Shown in pieces: positions 32,745 to 40,931 of a stretch of DNA of 64,000 nt. The DNA is from Caballeronia grimmiae (GTDB lineage Bacteria > Pseudomonadota > Gammaproteobacteria > Burkholderiales > Burkholderiaceae), in NCBI RefSeq assembly GCF_000698555.1, contig NZ_JFHE01000021.1:1-64000 (forward strand). Direction: 5' to 3'. Under the pieces are notes generated by a model that saw nothing but the letters and a program-made list of their open reading frames with translations, had not been told where the DNA came from and did not search any database. Both the position numbers and the translations under genes were made by a program. Within the stretch, counting starts at the first letter, position 1, and each line of letters starts with the position of its first letter.

Positions 32745-32831
32745 GCGAGGATGGCGAAATTGGTAGACGCACCAGGTTTAGGTCCTGACGCCAGCAATGG
32801 TGTGGGGGTTCGAGTCCCCCTCCTCGCACCA
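32745..32831 (+). tRNA. tRNA-Leu (TAG)
   Basis: An 87-nt class II tRNA with long variable arm. Acceptor GCGAGGA pairs with TCCTCGC; the D-loop is AATTGGTAGA; anticodon TAG lies in the loop TTTAGGT; variable arm CGCCAGCAATGGTGT; T-arm GGGGGTTCGAGTCCCCC; discriminator A and encoded CCA at 32829-32831. Confidence 0.97.
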
Positions 32832-32835
32832 TACG

Positions 32836-32866
32836 AACCCCTTTGATCGCCGAAGGGGTTTTTTCA
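32836..32866 (+). terminator. Terminator of tRNA-Leu
   Basis: AACCCCTT (32836-32843) pairs with AAGGGGTT (32853-32860) and is followed by TTTTC, directly after the tRNA. Confidence 0.88.
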
Positions 32867-32887
32867 TTTCCGGCCCGGCGTCGCGCG

Positions 32888-33274
32888 CTACAGCACGATA
32901 TCGCCTACCTCGACCATCATCACTTCGCCTTTCGCTTGCGATCGCCCCGCGAAGTCGACGCCCGTCTGCCCGATCCGCTTCCTGATTTCCTCCGCGACCC
33001 GCTCGCTCGCCTGCGCGGCGGCAATCGGCCTGTCGACATGCGAAAGAAACCGACGCACGCTCGACTGCTCCCAGTGTACGAACACGTTCAGCGGATACGA
33101 CAGCTTCGCGTCGGCACGGCGCGCAGCCGTGATGTGCAGCCCGAGCGTCGGCGATACGCTCATCTGCCGCGGACACACGCGAAAGTCGAAGCCGAAGTCC
33201 TTCGCCACGCTTCTCACCAGGAACGGCACGCACTTGTCGCCGAACTGCTTGTTCTCCGTCTTGCTCAGGGGCAT
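32888..33274 (-). CDS. Unrecognised 128-residue protein
   Basis: I do not recognise the family. The frame begins at ATG 33274 with GGAGA six bases upstream, giving a soluble, basic protein without signal peptide or membrane segment. It has two cysteines (KCVPFL, RVCPRQ), a beta-rich middle (LGLHITAARRADAKLSYPLNVFVHWE) and a helical C-terminal half (ASERVAEEIRKRIG). Codon use looks like that of its neighbours, so the gene is probably real. It is divergent from the NDUFAF6-like gene and converges on tRNA-Leu. Confidence 0.6.
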   Translation of the reverse strand: MPLSKTENKQFGDKCVPFLVRSVAKDFGFDFRVCPRQMSVSPTLGLHITAARRADAKLSYPLNVFVHWEQSSVRRFLSHVDRPIAAAQASERVAEEIRKRIGQTGVDFAGRSQAKGEVMMVEVGDIVL

Positions 33275-33431
33275 CGCCGTCTCCGATAGGTTCGCGCTTC
33301 TCGCGTGTTTTGCGCAGTGTTGCGCGGGCGATGACCGCCGTCAGTGGGCCGGCGCACATCGGCTCGGTGCAATCGCGCGGCCAGTGTGGTCTGGATCGCT
33401 CAGGCTGCGCTGCATCGCCCGGGCGGATAAA

Positions 33432-34313
33432 ATGGCCGCCGTTTCGCATCCATCGCACACCCCACAAGTCCCCTTCGTGAACTTCGACGACTACTGCCAG
33501 AAAAAAGCCGCCCCCGAAGGCTCCAGTGCGTACTACGCGCTGCGCCGCGCGCCCGTCGCGCGCCAGCCGCTCGTGACCGCGCTGTACGCGCTCTATCGGG
33601 AACTGGAAGAGACGGTGAAAGAAACCAGCGACCCTACCATCGGCCGCACCAAGCACGCCTGGTGGCAAGCCGAACTCGGCAAGCTCGACGCCGGCGAGCC
33701 GACGCATCCGGTCACCAAAGCGCTGCGGGCGCACTGCCCGCCCGGCAGCGCGCTCGATCGAGCGGTGCGCGCATCGCTGCCGATGCTCGTCGATGGCTTC
33801 GGCATGGACCTCGATCAGGCGCGCTATCTCGACTGGCCCGGGCTGCGGCGTTATCTGGATCAGACCGGCGGCGCGTTCGGCACGGCCGTCGCGAGCGCCA
33901 CGGCGCGCGATCCCGAGCAGGCCGCCTCATGGGCCGCGCCGCTCGGCGCTGCACTGTTGCTCGCCGAGCGCGTGCAGGATATCGGTGACGACGCGCGCAA
34001 CGGGCGCATCTACGTACCCATCGACGAGTTGCAGCGTTTCAACGTGACGGCGGCGGACATCATCAATCGCAAGTACAGCGACGCGTTTTCCGACCTGATG
34101 CGCTTCCAGACCGAACGCGCCCGCCGTTCACTGCACGAGGCGCTCGCCGCGATACCACCCGCCGAGCGCTCGTCGCAACGCGTATTGCGCGCGCAGGCCG
34201 CGCTTGCGCTGGCGCGCTTCGATGAGATCGAACGGGAAGGCTTTCAGGTGCTGCATCAGCGCATCTCCCTCACGCCGATCCGCAAACTGTGGATTACCTG
34301 GCGTACGCGATAG
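33432..34313 (+). CDS. NDUFAF6-like squalene/phytoene-synthase homologue
   Basis: A 293-residue protein of the trans-isoprenyl-diphosphate synthase (squalene/phytoene synthase) superfamily. The second Asp-rich motif is present at Asp183/Asp187 (VQDIGDDARNGRIYVP). The first one, normally DxxxD after ALYAFCR, is replaced by ELEETVKE at residues 57-64, so prenyl-synthase activity is doubtful. The segment RELEETVKETSDPTIG followed by a W-containing helix is very like mitochondrial complex I assembly factor NDUFAF6, a non-catalytic relative. No hopanoid or carotenoid genes are nearby. Start ATG 33432; GTG 33477 is an alternative. The next gene ends 3 bp away on the other strand. Confidence 0.8.
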   Translation: MAAVSHPSHTPQVPFVNFDDYCQKKAAPEGSSAYYALRRAPVARQPLVTALYALYRELEETVKETSDPTIGRTKHAWWQAELGKLDAGEPTHPVTKALRAHCPPGSALDRAVRASLPMLVDGFGMDLDQARYLDWPGLRRYLDQTGGAFGTAVASATARDPEQAASWAAPLGAALLLAERVQDIGDDARNGRIYVPIDELQRFNVTAADIINRKYSDAFSDLMRFQTERARRSLHEALAAIPPAERSSQRVLRAQAALALARFDEIEREGFQVLHQRISLTPIRKLWITWRTR

Positions 34314-34316
34314 CCG

Positions 34317-35315
34317 CTACGCGCGCACAAAAGGCAGCGGTTCGAACGACTGCCCGATGACCGGCGCCGACGCGACGCTCCAGCACGCGTCGAGCGCCGT
34401 CGCGCAAAACCGTCGAAAGTCGATGGACGCCTGCACGCCGCCGTCCGCGTCGAGCTGTTCGAGGTTCGGCGCGTCGCCGAACAGCCCGCCGCGAACCGCG
34501 CCGCCCAGCACGAAGTGCGGCGCGGCTGCGCCGTGCTCGGTGCCACGAGCCTCGTTTTCGTGCGCCGATCGTCCGAACTCCGAACGAGTCATCACGAGCG
34601 TGCGGCGCCAGTCACCGCTCGCGGTCAATGCCTGACGCAGCGAGGCGACGCCATCGGCGAACTGCGCGAGCAGCGATGCATGGCGCGCCGCCTGATGCTC
34701 GTGCGTATCGAAGCCGTTCAGCGCGAGGCGAATCACAGTGACGCCGCGCTGCGCACGGCTGGCGCGAACCACACGCACAGCCGCCTCGCAGGATGCGGCG
34801 AACGAACGCATATCGAAAGGCAAGTTCATCTGCGGCATGTTGACGCCAGCCGGAAACGGCCCGGCCTCCGCGGTGCCGAACGTATGCATTTGCGATGCAA
34901 CCGACCGCGCGAGCCAGCCTTCCCGACGATAATCGCCCGCGTCCGACGCCGTGTTCCATATCTGCTGCGAGCGGTAGTGCGAGCGGCTCGGCTGCGCATA
35001 GCCGACTCCCTGCACGATCCCCCATTCGCCGGCATTCCACGCGGGCATCAACGGACGCAGCGACGGATGAAGCCCGGTTCGCTCGTCGATACGCAACGCC
35101 TTGTCGCGCGGAATGTGCAGTGTCGGCCGGAGCGCGCGATAACGCTCGTCCGCGATGGGAATGACCGTGTTGAGACCGTCGTTGCCGCCGTTGAAATCGA
35201 CGAAAATCAGCGCCTTGACTGGACCGTCCGGACGCGCTGTCGTCAGCGCGGCTGCCGCCGGCATCGGCCCTGCCGCCAGCGCGCCCGCGATCGACAGGAA
35301 TTCACGTCGGTTCAT
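34317..35315 (-). CDS. DUF1501 secreted protein (sulfatase/phosphatase-like fold)
   Basis: A 332-residue exported protein. A signal (MNRREFLSIAGALAAG) with twin-Arg-like NRREFL suggests Tat export. DUF1501 landmarks are VDFNGGNDGLNTVIP, a substrate-loop GLHPSLRPLM, LNGFDTHEHQ with the metal-type Asp/His, and TRSEFGRSAHENEARGTEHGAAAPHFVLGG near the C-terminus. The function of DUF1501 proteins is unknown; the fold resembles alkaline phosphatase/sulfatase. At 332 residues it is shorter than many homologues (about 390-430), and the usual DUF1800 partner gene is absent. It follows the small secreted-protein gene by 20 bp. Confidence 0.85.
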   Translation of the reverse strand: MNRREFLSIAGALAAGPMPAAAALTTARPDGPVKALIFVDFNGGNDGLNTVIPIADERYRALRPTLHIPRDKALRIDERTGLHPSLRPLMPAWNAGEWGIVQGVGYAQPSRSHYRSQQIWNTASDAGDYRREGWLARSVASQMHTFGTAEAGPFPAGVNMPQMNLPFDMRSFAASCEAAVRVVRASRAQRGVTVIRLALNGFDTHEHQAARHASLLAQFADGVASLRQALTASGDWRRTLVMTRSEFGRSAHENEARGTEHGAAAPHFVLGGAVRGGLFGDAPNLEQLDADGGVQASIDFRRFCATALDACWSVASAPVIGQSFEPLPFVRA

Positions 35316-35335
35316 CGCGTTCGCCCTGGGTCAGT

Positions 35336-35722
35336 TCAGCGTTTATAAAGATCGCGCACGGCCTCTTCGATGTGCTGGCGCAAGAGCCGGCGCTCGTCGG
35401 CGGTCATGACGGTGTGCCGCGGCGGACGCGCGGGCGGAGTATCGTCGACCTGCTGCACGGGTTGCAGCACGGCCGACTTGCTGTCGCGATCGCGCTTGCC
35501 CGAACCTTTGCCGCTGCGCTGCTGCGCGCGGACGATTTTGCCGTCCGAGCGGCTATCCTGTGTAAGAACGGTGCGGTTGAACGCGCCCGTGAAACCGGTG
35601 GAAGTCGAAGGTTGCGCATAGGCATGCGGCGCGCTCAGCGCGGCATAGAGCGCACTTGCGAGTAGCGTCTTACTGGAAATGCGCCTGCTGCGCACAGGTC
35701 CGCGCTGCCGCGCTCCCTTCAT
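35336..35722 (-). CDS. Small secreted basic protein upstream of the DUF1501 gene
   Basis: Unrecognised 128-residue protein with signal peptide (about residues 1-36, cleavage after AYA). The mature chain is low-complexity and basic (RSGKGSGKRDRDSK), Pro-rich in the middle (TPPARPPRH), and ends in an amphipathic helix TADERRLLRQHIEEAVRDLY. ATG 35722 has GAAGGGAA upstream, which decides the start over an upstream ATG at 35839. It is probably co-transcribed with the DUF1501 gene. Confidence 0.65.
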   Translation of the reverse strand: MKGARQRGPVRSRRISSKTLLASALYAALSAPHAYAQPSTSTGFTGAFNRTVLTQDSRSDGKIVRAQQRSGKGSGKRDRDSKSAVLQPVQQVDDTPPARPPRHTVMTADERRLLRQHIEEAVRDLYKR

Positions 35723-35894
35723 GTTGTTCCCTTCGTTGCTCGACAACCGGACAGCCTCATTCTTTTCACGCTTTCGCACAGGCGCGACACGCCGCGCGAC
35801 GCATAGGTGTAATGGAGTATCTACCGAATGGCGGGCCAAGGTAAAGCAGTGTACGCACGGATGATAAGAGGCGTGCCACGGGCTCCGTAAATTT

Positions 35895-35948
35895 TGTAAC
35901 TAACTGTTACACTCGCTTTTGTTACAAACTCGGCGTTTGAACAAACGC
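35895..35948. promoter_or_regulatory. Candidate operator array upstream of ompR
   Basis: An inverted repeat TGTAAC-N5-GTTACA (35895-35911) is followed 9 bp later by a third GTTACA (35921-35926), and then by GCGTTTG-AA-CAAACGC (35933-35948). TAAGAT (35951-35956) just downstream is a possible -10. GTTACA/TGTAAC cores resemble those in enterobacterial OmpR-binding sites, so autoregulation is possible. Confidence 0.4.
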
Positions 35949-35962
35949 GCTAAGATGCCTCC

Positions 35963-36688
35963 ATGGAAACCAAGAACCCTTCAAAAATCCTCGTAGTCGA
36001 TGACGATCCTCGCCTGCGTGATCTTCTGCGGCGCTATCTCGGCGAACAGGGCTTCAACGTGTACGTCGCCGAAAACGCGCCGTCGATGAACAAGCTGTGG
36101 GTGCGCGAGCGCTTCGACTTGCTGGTGCTCGACCTGATGCTGCCCGGCGAAGACGGCCTTTCCATCTGCCGTCGTCTGCGCGGCAGCAACGATCGCACGC
36201 CGATCATCATGCTCACCGCAAAGGGTGAAGACGTGGATCGCATCGTCGGCCTCGAAATGGGCGCCGACGACTATCTGCCGAAGCCGTTCAATCCGCGCGA
36301 ACTCGTTGCGCGCATTCATGCGGTGCTGCGTCGCCAGACGCCGTCCGAACTGCCGGGCGCGCCGTCGGAAACCACGGAAGTGTTCGAGTTCGGTGAATTC
36401 GCGCTGAATCTCGCCACGCGCACGCTCACGAAGAACGGCCAGGAAATTCCGCTGACCACCGGCGAATTTTCGGTGCTGAAGGTGTTCGCGCGTCATCCGC
36501 GCCAGCCGCTTTCGCGTGAAAAGCTGATGGAGCTTGCACGCGGCCGGGAATACGAAGTGTTCGACCGCAGCCTCGATGTGCAGATCTCGCGTCTGCGCAA
36601 GCTGATCGAGCCGGATCCGAGCAGCCCGCGCTTCATCCAGACGGTGTGGGGTCTCGGTTACGTCTTCATTCCCGACGGCGCGGCTTGA
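35963..36688 (+). CDS. ompR: Response regulator OmpR
   Basis: A 241-residue two-component regulator. The receiver domain (residues 8-122) has the acidic pocket DDD at 13-15, the phospho-acceptor Asp57 (LLVLDLMLPG) and Lys in PKPF. The C-terminal winged-helix DNA-binding domain (about 143-238) ends with RLRKLIEPDPSSPRFIQTVWGLGYVF. It is the likely partner of the EnvZ-like kinase encoded 69 bp downstream, controlling porin or envelope genes in response to osmolarity or acidity. There is no good Shine-Dalgarno before ATG 35963; see the upstream array. Confidence 0.93.
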   Translation: METKNPSKILVVDDDPRLRDLLRRYLGEQGFNVYVAENAPSMNKLWVRERFDLLVLDLMLPGEDGLSICRRLRGSNDRTPIIMLTAKGEDVDRIVGLEMGADDYLPKPFNPRELVARIHAVLRRQTPSELPGAPSETTEVFEFGEFALNLATRTLTKNGQEIPLTTGEFSVLKVFARHPRQPLSREKLMELARGREYEVFDRSLDVQISRLRKLIEPDPSSPRFIQTVWGLGYVFIPDGAA

Positions 36689-36757
36689 GCCTGCACACGC
36701 TCTTCAAGCGAGTCCGATACGCTTCATCTTCTTCACCGGGCGGAACCCGATAGACCC

Positions 36758-38128
36758 ATGCGCATCGACAGGCGGCTACTGGCGCTTGCGTTCGGCGGCC
36801 TGTTCTGGCGAACCTTCGCGCTGATCGCGCTGCTCATCGCGGTCAGTCTCACTGCATGGTTCCAGAGCTTTCGCGTAATCGAGCGGGAGCCGCGCGCGCA
36901 GCGCGTGGCGCTTCAACTCGTCGCCGTCGTCAAACTCACGCGCACTGCCCTTCTCTATTCCGATCCCGACCTGCGCCGCGCGCTGCTTCAGGACCTCGAA
37001 AGCAACGAGGGCGTGCGGGTGTATCCGCGCGAGACGACCGACAAATATCGCCTTCAGCCCGACGAATCGCTCAACCGGCTGATCGAGCGCGACGTGCGCG
37101 GGCGGCTCGGCAACGACACCATCATCGCGCAGTCGGTGAACGATATTCCCGGCGTGTGGATCAGCTTCAAGATCGACGACGACGACTACTGGGTCGCGCT
37201 CGACCGCGATCAGCTCGACACCGTCACGGGCCTTCAATGGGCCGGCTGGGGCGTGTTCGCGCTCGCGCTGTCGCTGTTCGGCGCGGCGTTCATCACGAGT
37301 CTCGTGAACCGTCCGTTCGCACGTCTCGCGCTCGCGGCGCGCAAAGTCGGCTCGGGACAGTCGCCGGAACCGCTGCCCGACCGCGGCATGGGCGTCGCCG
37401 CCGAGACCAATCGCAGTTTCAATCAGATGGTGCAGAACCTCGAGCAGTTGGAGGCCGATCGCGCGCTGATGCTAGCGGGCATCTCGCACGACCTGCGCAC
37501 GCCGCTCGCGCGTCTGCGGCTCGAAACCGAAATGAGCCCGTCCGACGAAGCGACGAAGCTCGCGATGATCGACGACATCGAGCAGATGGACATGATCATC
37601 GGGCGCTTCCTCGACTATGCGCGGCCGATGCAGCGCATGCCCGAGGCCGTCGATCTGTCGATGATCGCCAGCGAACTCGCCGTGCGCTTCCAGGCCGACG
37701 ATGGCGTCGTGATGCGCACGGACCTCGCGCCCGGCGCGATCATCGAGGGCGATCCGACCGATGCGCGCCGTGTCGTCGGCAATCTGCTGGAAAACGCGCG
37801 TAAATATGGCCGCAGCGAGCGCGACGATATTGCGCGAATCACGCTGCAAACGCGCGTCGCGCATGGTCGGGTCGAACTGTCGGTGATGGACGAAGGACGT
37901 GGCATCCCCGACGACCAGATCGGGCTGATCACGAGGCCGTTCTATCGCGTGGACACGGCGCGCACGCAGGCGAACGGCACGGGCCTCGGCATGGCGATCG
38001 TCCAGCGGCTCGTCACCCGTCAGCGCGGCACGCTGAGACTGCGCAATCGCACGCCGCTACCCGGCTTCGAAGTGACGATCGACTTCCCGCAAATGAAGGG
38101 CGCACGGTTCGACGGTCCGCGCGACTGA
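36758..38128 (+). CDS. envZ: Sensor histidine kinase EnvZ
   Basis: A 456-residue inner-membrane sensor kinase. The first membrane helix is at about residues 15-37, a periplasmic sensor region follows to about 160, and the second helix is at about 162-182. A HAMP linker (NRPFARLALAARKVG) leads to the HisKA domain with phospho-accepting His244 in GISHDLRTPLARLR, and then to the HATPase domain with NLLENARKYG (N box), DEGRGIPD (G1) and GTGLGMAI (G2). It phosphorylates OmpR encoded just upstream. Confidence 0.93.
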   Translation: MRIDRRLLALAFGGLFWRTFALIALLIAVSLTAWFQSFRVIEREPRAQRVALQLVAVVKLTRTALLYSDPDLRRALLQDLESNEGVRVYPRETTDKYRLQPDESLNRLIERDVRGRLGNDTIIAQSVNDIPGVWISFKIDDDDYWVALDRDQLDTVTGLQWAGWGVFALALSLFGAAFITSLVNRPFARLALAARKVGSGQSPEPLPDRGMGVAAETNRSFNQMVQNLEQLEADRALMLAGISHDLRTPLARLRLETEMSPSDEATKLAMIDDIEQMDMIIGRFLDYARPMQRMPEAVDLSMIASELAVRFQADDGVVMRTDLAPGAIIEGDPTDARRVVGNLLENARKYGRSERDDIARITLQTRVAHGRVELSVMDEGRGIPDDQIGLITRPFYRVDTARTQANGTGLGMAIVQRLVTRQRGTLRLRNRTPLPGFEVTIDFPQMKGARFDGPRD

Positions 38129-38136
38129 GCGGCGCC

Positions 38137-38202
38137 ATTTGAAAAACCTATCCGCTTCATTAGGCATAAACTTTTGAAGCCGCGAATTCGCGGGGTTATG
38201 AT
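38137..38202 (+). promoter_or_regulatory. ahpC promoter with possible OxyR site
   Basis: TTGAAG (38174-38179), 17-bp spacer, TATGAT (38197-38202): a good sigma-70 promoter. Just upstream, tetrads spaced by 7 bp (ATTT, CTAT 38148-38151, ATTA 38159-38162, ACTT) loosely follow the OxyR ATAG-N7-CTAT pattern. The promoter half is solid; the OxyR half is weak and rests on AhpC being a typical OxyR target. Confidence 0.5.
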
Positions 38203-38309
38203 GTTTCGGTTCGACGCACGGTGAACGCCCAGGACGGTGTCATGCGCGCGTTACGGCTTTCCGGTAGTTTGGCTTGAGTTGTCCATTCAACGAACACAGG
38301 AGCGTTTGC

Positions 38310-38858
<549 letters not shown>

Positions 38859-38888
38859 GCGCGCGACACTTCGAGCCTCATGCGTGAA

Positions 38889-38933
38889 GCCCGCCCTCTT
38901 TCGAGCCCACGCTCGGGAGCCGGCGGGTTTTTT
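38889..38933 (+). terminator. Terminator/attenuator between ahpC and ahpD
   Basis: CCCGCC (38890-38895) pairs with GGCGGG (38922-38927), with an inner hairpin (GAGCCCACGCTC), followed by TTTTTT (38928-38933). It is placed 31 bp after ahpC and 35 bp before ahpD, so ahpD would depend on read-through or its own promoter. Confidence 0.75.
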
Positions 38934-38967
38934 GTCGCCATCGCTTGCCACCGAATAGGAGAAGTCA

Positions 38968-39492
38968 GTGGAATTCCTTTCCTCGATCAAGGAACTGGTC
39001 CCCGATTACGCGAAGGACATTCGCCTGAACATCGACGGCACGATCGCGCGTTCGTCGCTGCAAGGCAATGACGCGGTCGGCGTTGCGCTCGCCGCCGCGT
39101 ATGCCGCCAAAGCGACGAAACTCGTGGAGATCATCCGTAACGCGGACGTGCTGTCGCCGGAAGAGACGAATGCCGCGCTGACCGCCGCCGCGCTGATGGG
39201 CATGAACAACGTCTGGTATCCGTATCTGGAGATGGCCGACAACGCCGAACTCAAGACCCAGCCCGCCGGATTGCGGATGAACGCGTATGCGTCGCATGGC
39301 GGCGTCGACAAGCGGCGCTTCGAGATGTACGCGCTCGCGGCGTCGATCATCGGCAAGTGCCACTTCTGCGTAAAGTCGCACTACGAAAATCTCGTCACCG
39401 AAGGCATGACGTTGACGCAACTGCGCGACGTAGGCCGCATCGCCGCGGTGATCGGCGCAGTCGCGCTGACGATCGCGGCCGAGGGAAAATAA
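38968..39492 (+). CDS. ahpD: Alkylhydroperoxidase AhpD
   Basis: A 174-residue CMD-family protein that works with AhpC as thiol-dependent reductase/peroxidase. The start is GTG 38968, chosen for AGGAGAAG just upstream and because the sequence MEFLSSIKELVPDYAKDIRLN matches family N-termini. The redox CxxC is Cys131/Cys134 in GKCHFCVKSH, with His138 of the proton relay. The gene directly follows ahpC. Confidence 0.95.
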   Translation: MEFLSSIKELVPDYAKDIRLNIDGTIARSSLQGNDAVGVALAAAYAAKATKLVEIIRNADVLSPEETNAALTAAALMGMNNVWYPYLEMADNAELKTQPAGLRMNAYASHGGVDKRRFEMYALAASIIGKCHFCVKSHYENLVTEGMTLTQLRDVGRIAAVIGAVALTIAAEGK

Positions 39493-39532
39493 GCCGTCCA
39501 GCGCCGCGCTTCGCGAGCGCGGCGTGTGCCGC

Positions 39533-40024
39533 TCAATGGTCGATCGACGTACGGCGCAGCAGCACGGCGGCTTGCGCCTCGATGCCTTCCTTGCGGCCGA
39601 GATAGCCGAGCTTTTCGTTGGTTTTCGCCTTCACGTTCACCCGATCGATGGACAGATCGAGATCCGCCGCGATATTCGCGCGCATCGCCTCGATATGCGG
39701 CGCCAGCTTCGGCGCCTGCGCGATGACCGTGCTGTCCACGTTGGCGATCGCGAAGCCCGCTTCCGACACGCGCTTGGCCGCTTCGCGCAGCAGCACGCGG
39801 CTGTCCGCGCCCGCGAACTCGGTCGCCGTGTCCGGAAAATGCCGGCCGATATCGCCGAGCGCGGCTGCGCCGAACAGCGCATCGGTGATGGCATGCAAGA
39901 GCACGTCGGCGTCGGAGTGGCCGAGCAGGCCGAGTTCATACGGAACCTTCACGCCGCCGATGATGAGCTCGCGTCCTTCGACGAGCTGATGCACGTCGTA
40001 TCCCTGTCCGATTCTGAAATCCAT
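39533..40024 (-). CDS. ispF: 2-C-methyl-D-erythritol 2,4-cyclodiphosphate synthase
   Basis: Fifth enzyme of the MEP isoprenoid pathway: cyclises CDP-ME-2-phosphate to MEcPP with loss of CMP. Length 163, ATG 40024 ([14 protein letters not shown]). Metal ligands are visible as DVH (GYDVHQL) and the His of the [28 protein letters not shown] signature. The [13 protein letters not shown] segment contacts the nucleotide. It lies 46 bp downstream of ispD on the same strand. Confidence 0.97.
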   Translation of the reverse strand: MDFRIGQGYDVHQLVEGRELIIGGVKVPYELGLLGHSDADVLLHAITDALFGAAALGDIGRHFPDTATEFAGADSRVLLREAAKRVSEAGFAIANVDSTVIAQAPKLAPHIEAMRANIAADLDLSIDRVNVKAKTNEKLGYLGRKEGIEAQAAVLLRRTSIDH

Positions 40025-40070
40025 CGATGCAACCTTGCTGTAATGAGTGAGTGACCGGTCGTTGCGGGCA

Positions 40071-40841
40071 TTACACCGGCGCGGAAAGGATCGCGCTGGC
40101 GAGACCGAAGTCTTCCGGATAAGTGACCTTGAAGTTGCGCAGGCTGCCCTGCACGAGCTTCGGCGAGTGACCGAGCCATTCGATCGCGCTGGCTTCGTCG
40201 GTGAGATCGTGGCCGTCGTGACGCGCACGCTCGATCGCTTCCCGCAGCATGCCGACGCGGAACATCTGCGGCGTCTGCGCCTGCCACAGGCCATCGCGCG
40301 ATTCGGTGCGGGCGATGCGCGGGCCGCCCGACGGCGCATCGGGCATGTTCGGTGCGACGCGCTTGAGCGTATCCGCGACGGGCAGCGCGAGAATGCCGCC
40401 GACGGGATCGTCGCGCAGTTCCGTGACGAGCTTGCGAATCAGTTCCGGCGTGATGCCGGGACGCGCGGCGTCGTGCACGAGCACCCAGTCGTCGTCGCGC
40501 GCGCCGAATTCGCGCAGCGCGACGAGCCCGTTGTACACCGACGCCTGCCGCGACGCCCCGCCGCGGCGCTGGACGACGAAACGCAGCCCGGCGAAGCGGC
40601 GCGCGTCGAAATGATGATCGTCCGGTGCGAGCACGACGAGTGTCTGCGAGAATTCGGGACACGCGTCGAATGCGGCAAGCGTGTAGCCGAGCATCGGCCG
40701 GCCCGCGACCGTCTGGTATTGCTTCGGCATCGGCGCGCCGGATCGGCTGCCGGTTCCGGCGCAGGGAATCAGCGCGAACAGACGCGCAGTGGTAGACGGG
40801 GCGGCGGGCGAAGTCACGAGAGAATCATGTGGCCAAGTCAA
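40071..40841 (-). CDS. ispD: 2-C-methyl-D-erythritol 4-phosphate cytidylyltransferase
   Basis: Third step of the MEP pathway: CTP + MEP to CDP-ME. Length 256, slightly longer than the E. coli enzyme because of an N-terminal extension (about 20 residues before LFALIPCAG). The nucleotide-binding motif is [17 protein letters not shown], with later [20 protein letters not shown] and [12 protein letters not shown]. It forms an operon with ispF and is divergent from mfd, sharing a 90-bp promoter region. Confidence 0.96.
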   Translation of the reverse strand: MTWPHDSLVTSPAAPSTTARLFALIPCAGTGSRSGAPMPKQYQTVAGRPMLGYTLAAFDACPEFSQTLVVLAPDDHHFDARRFAGLRFVVQRRGGASRQASVYNGLVALREFGARDDDWVLVHDAARPGITPELIRKLVTELRDDPVGGILALPVADTLKRVAPNMPDAPSGGPRIARTESRDGLWQAQTPQMFRVGMLREAIERARHDGHDLTDEASAIEWLGHSPKLVQGSLRNFKVTYPEDFGLASAILSAPV

Positions 40842-40857
40842 AGTGAAGCCCGGATTT

Positions 40858-40863
40858 TATAAT
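40858..40863 (+). promoter_or_regulatory. -10 element (TATAAT) for mfd
   Basis: Perfect TATAAT 70 bp before the mfd ATG, but without a good -35 at 16-18 bp. On the other strand the same spot reads TATAAAA, which might serve ispD. Confidence 0.35.
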
Positions 40864-40931
40864 AGGTCTTTCGCGACCACGTCCGGCGCGCGGCTTTTGA
40901 CGCTGCGCGCCGACGGTTCAATGCACACCTT

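Noticed and set aside
33432..34313. Hopanoid or carotenoid biosynthesis locus
   Set aside because: There is a single homologue with a lost Asp-rich motif and no hpn, shc or crt genes nearby.
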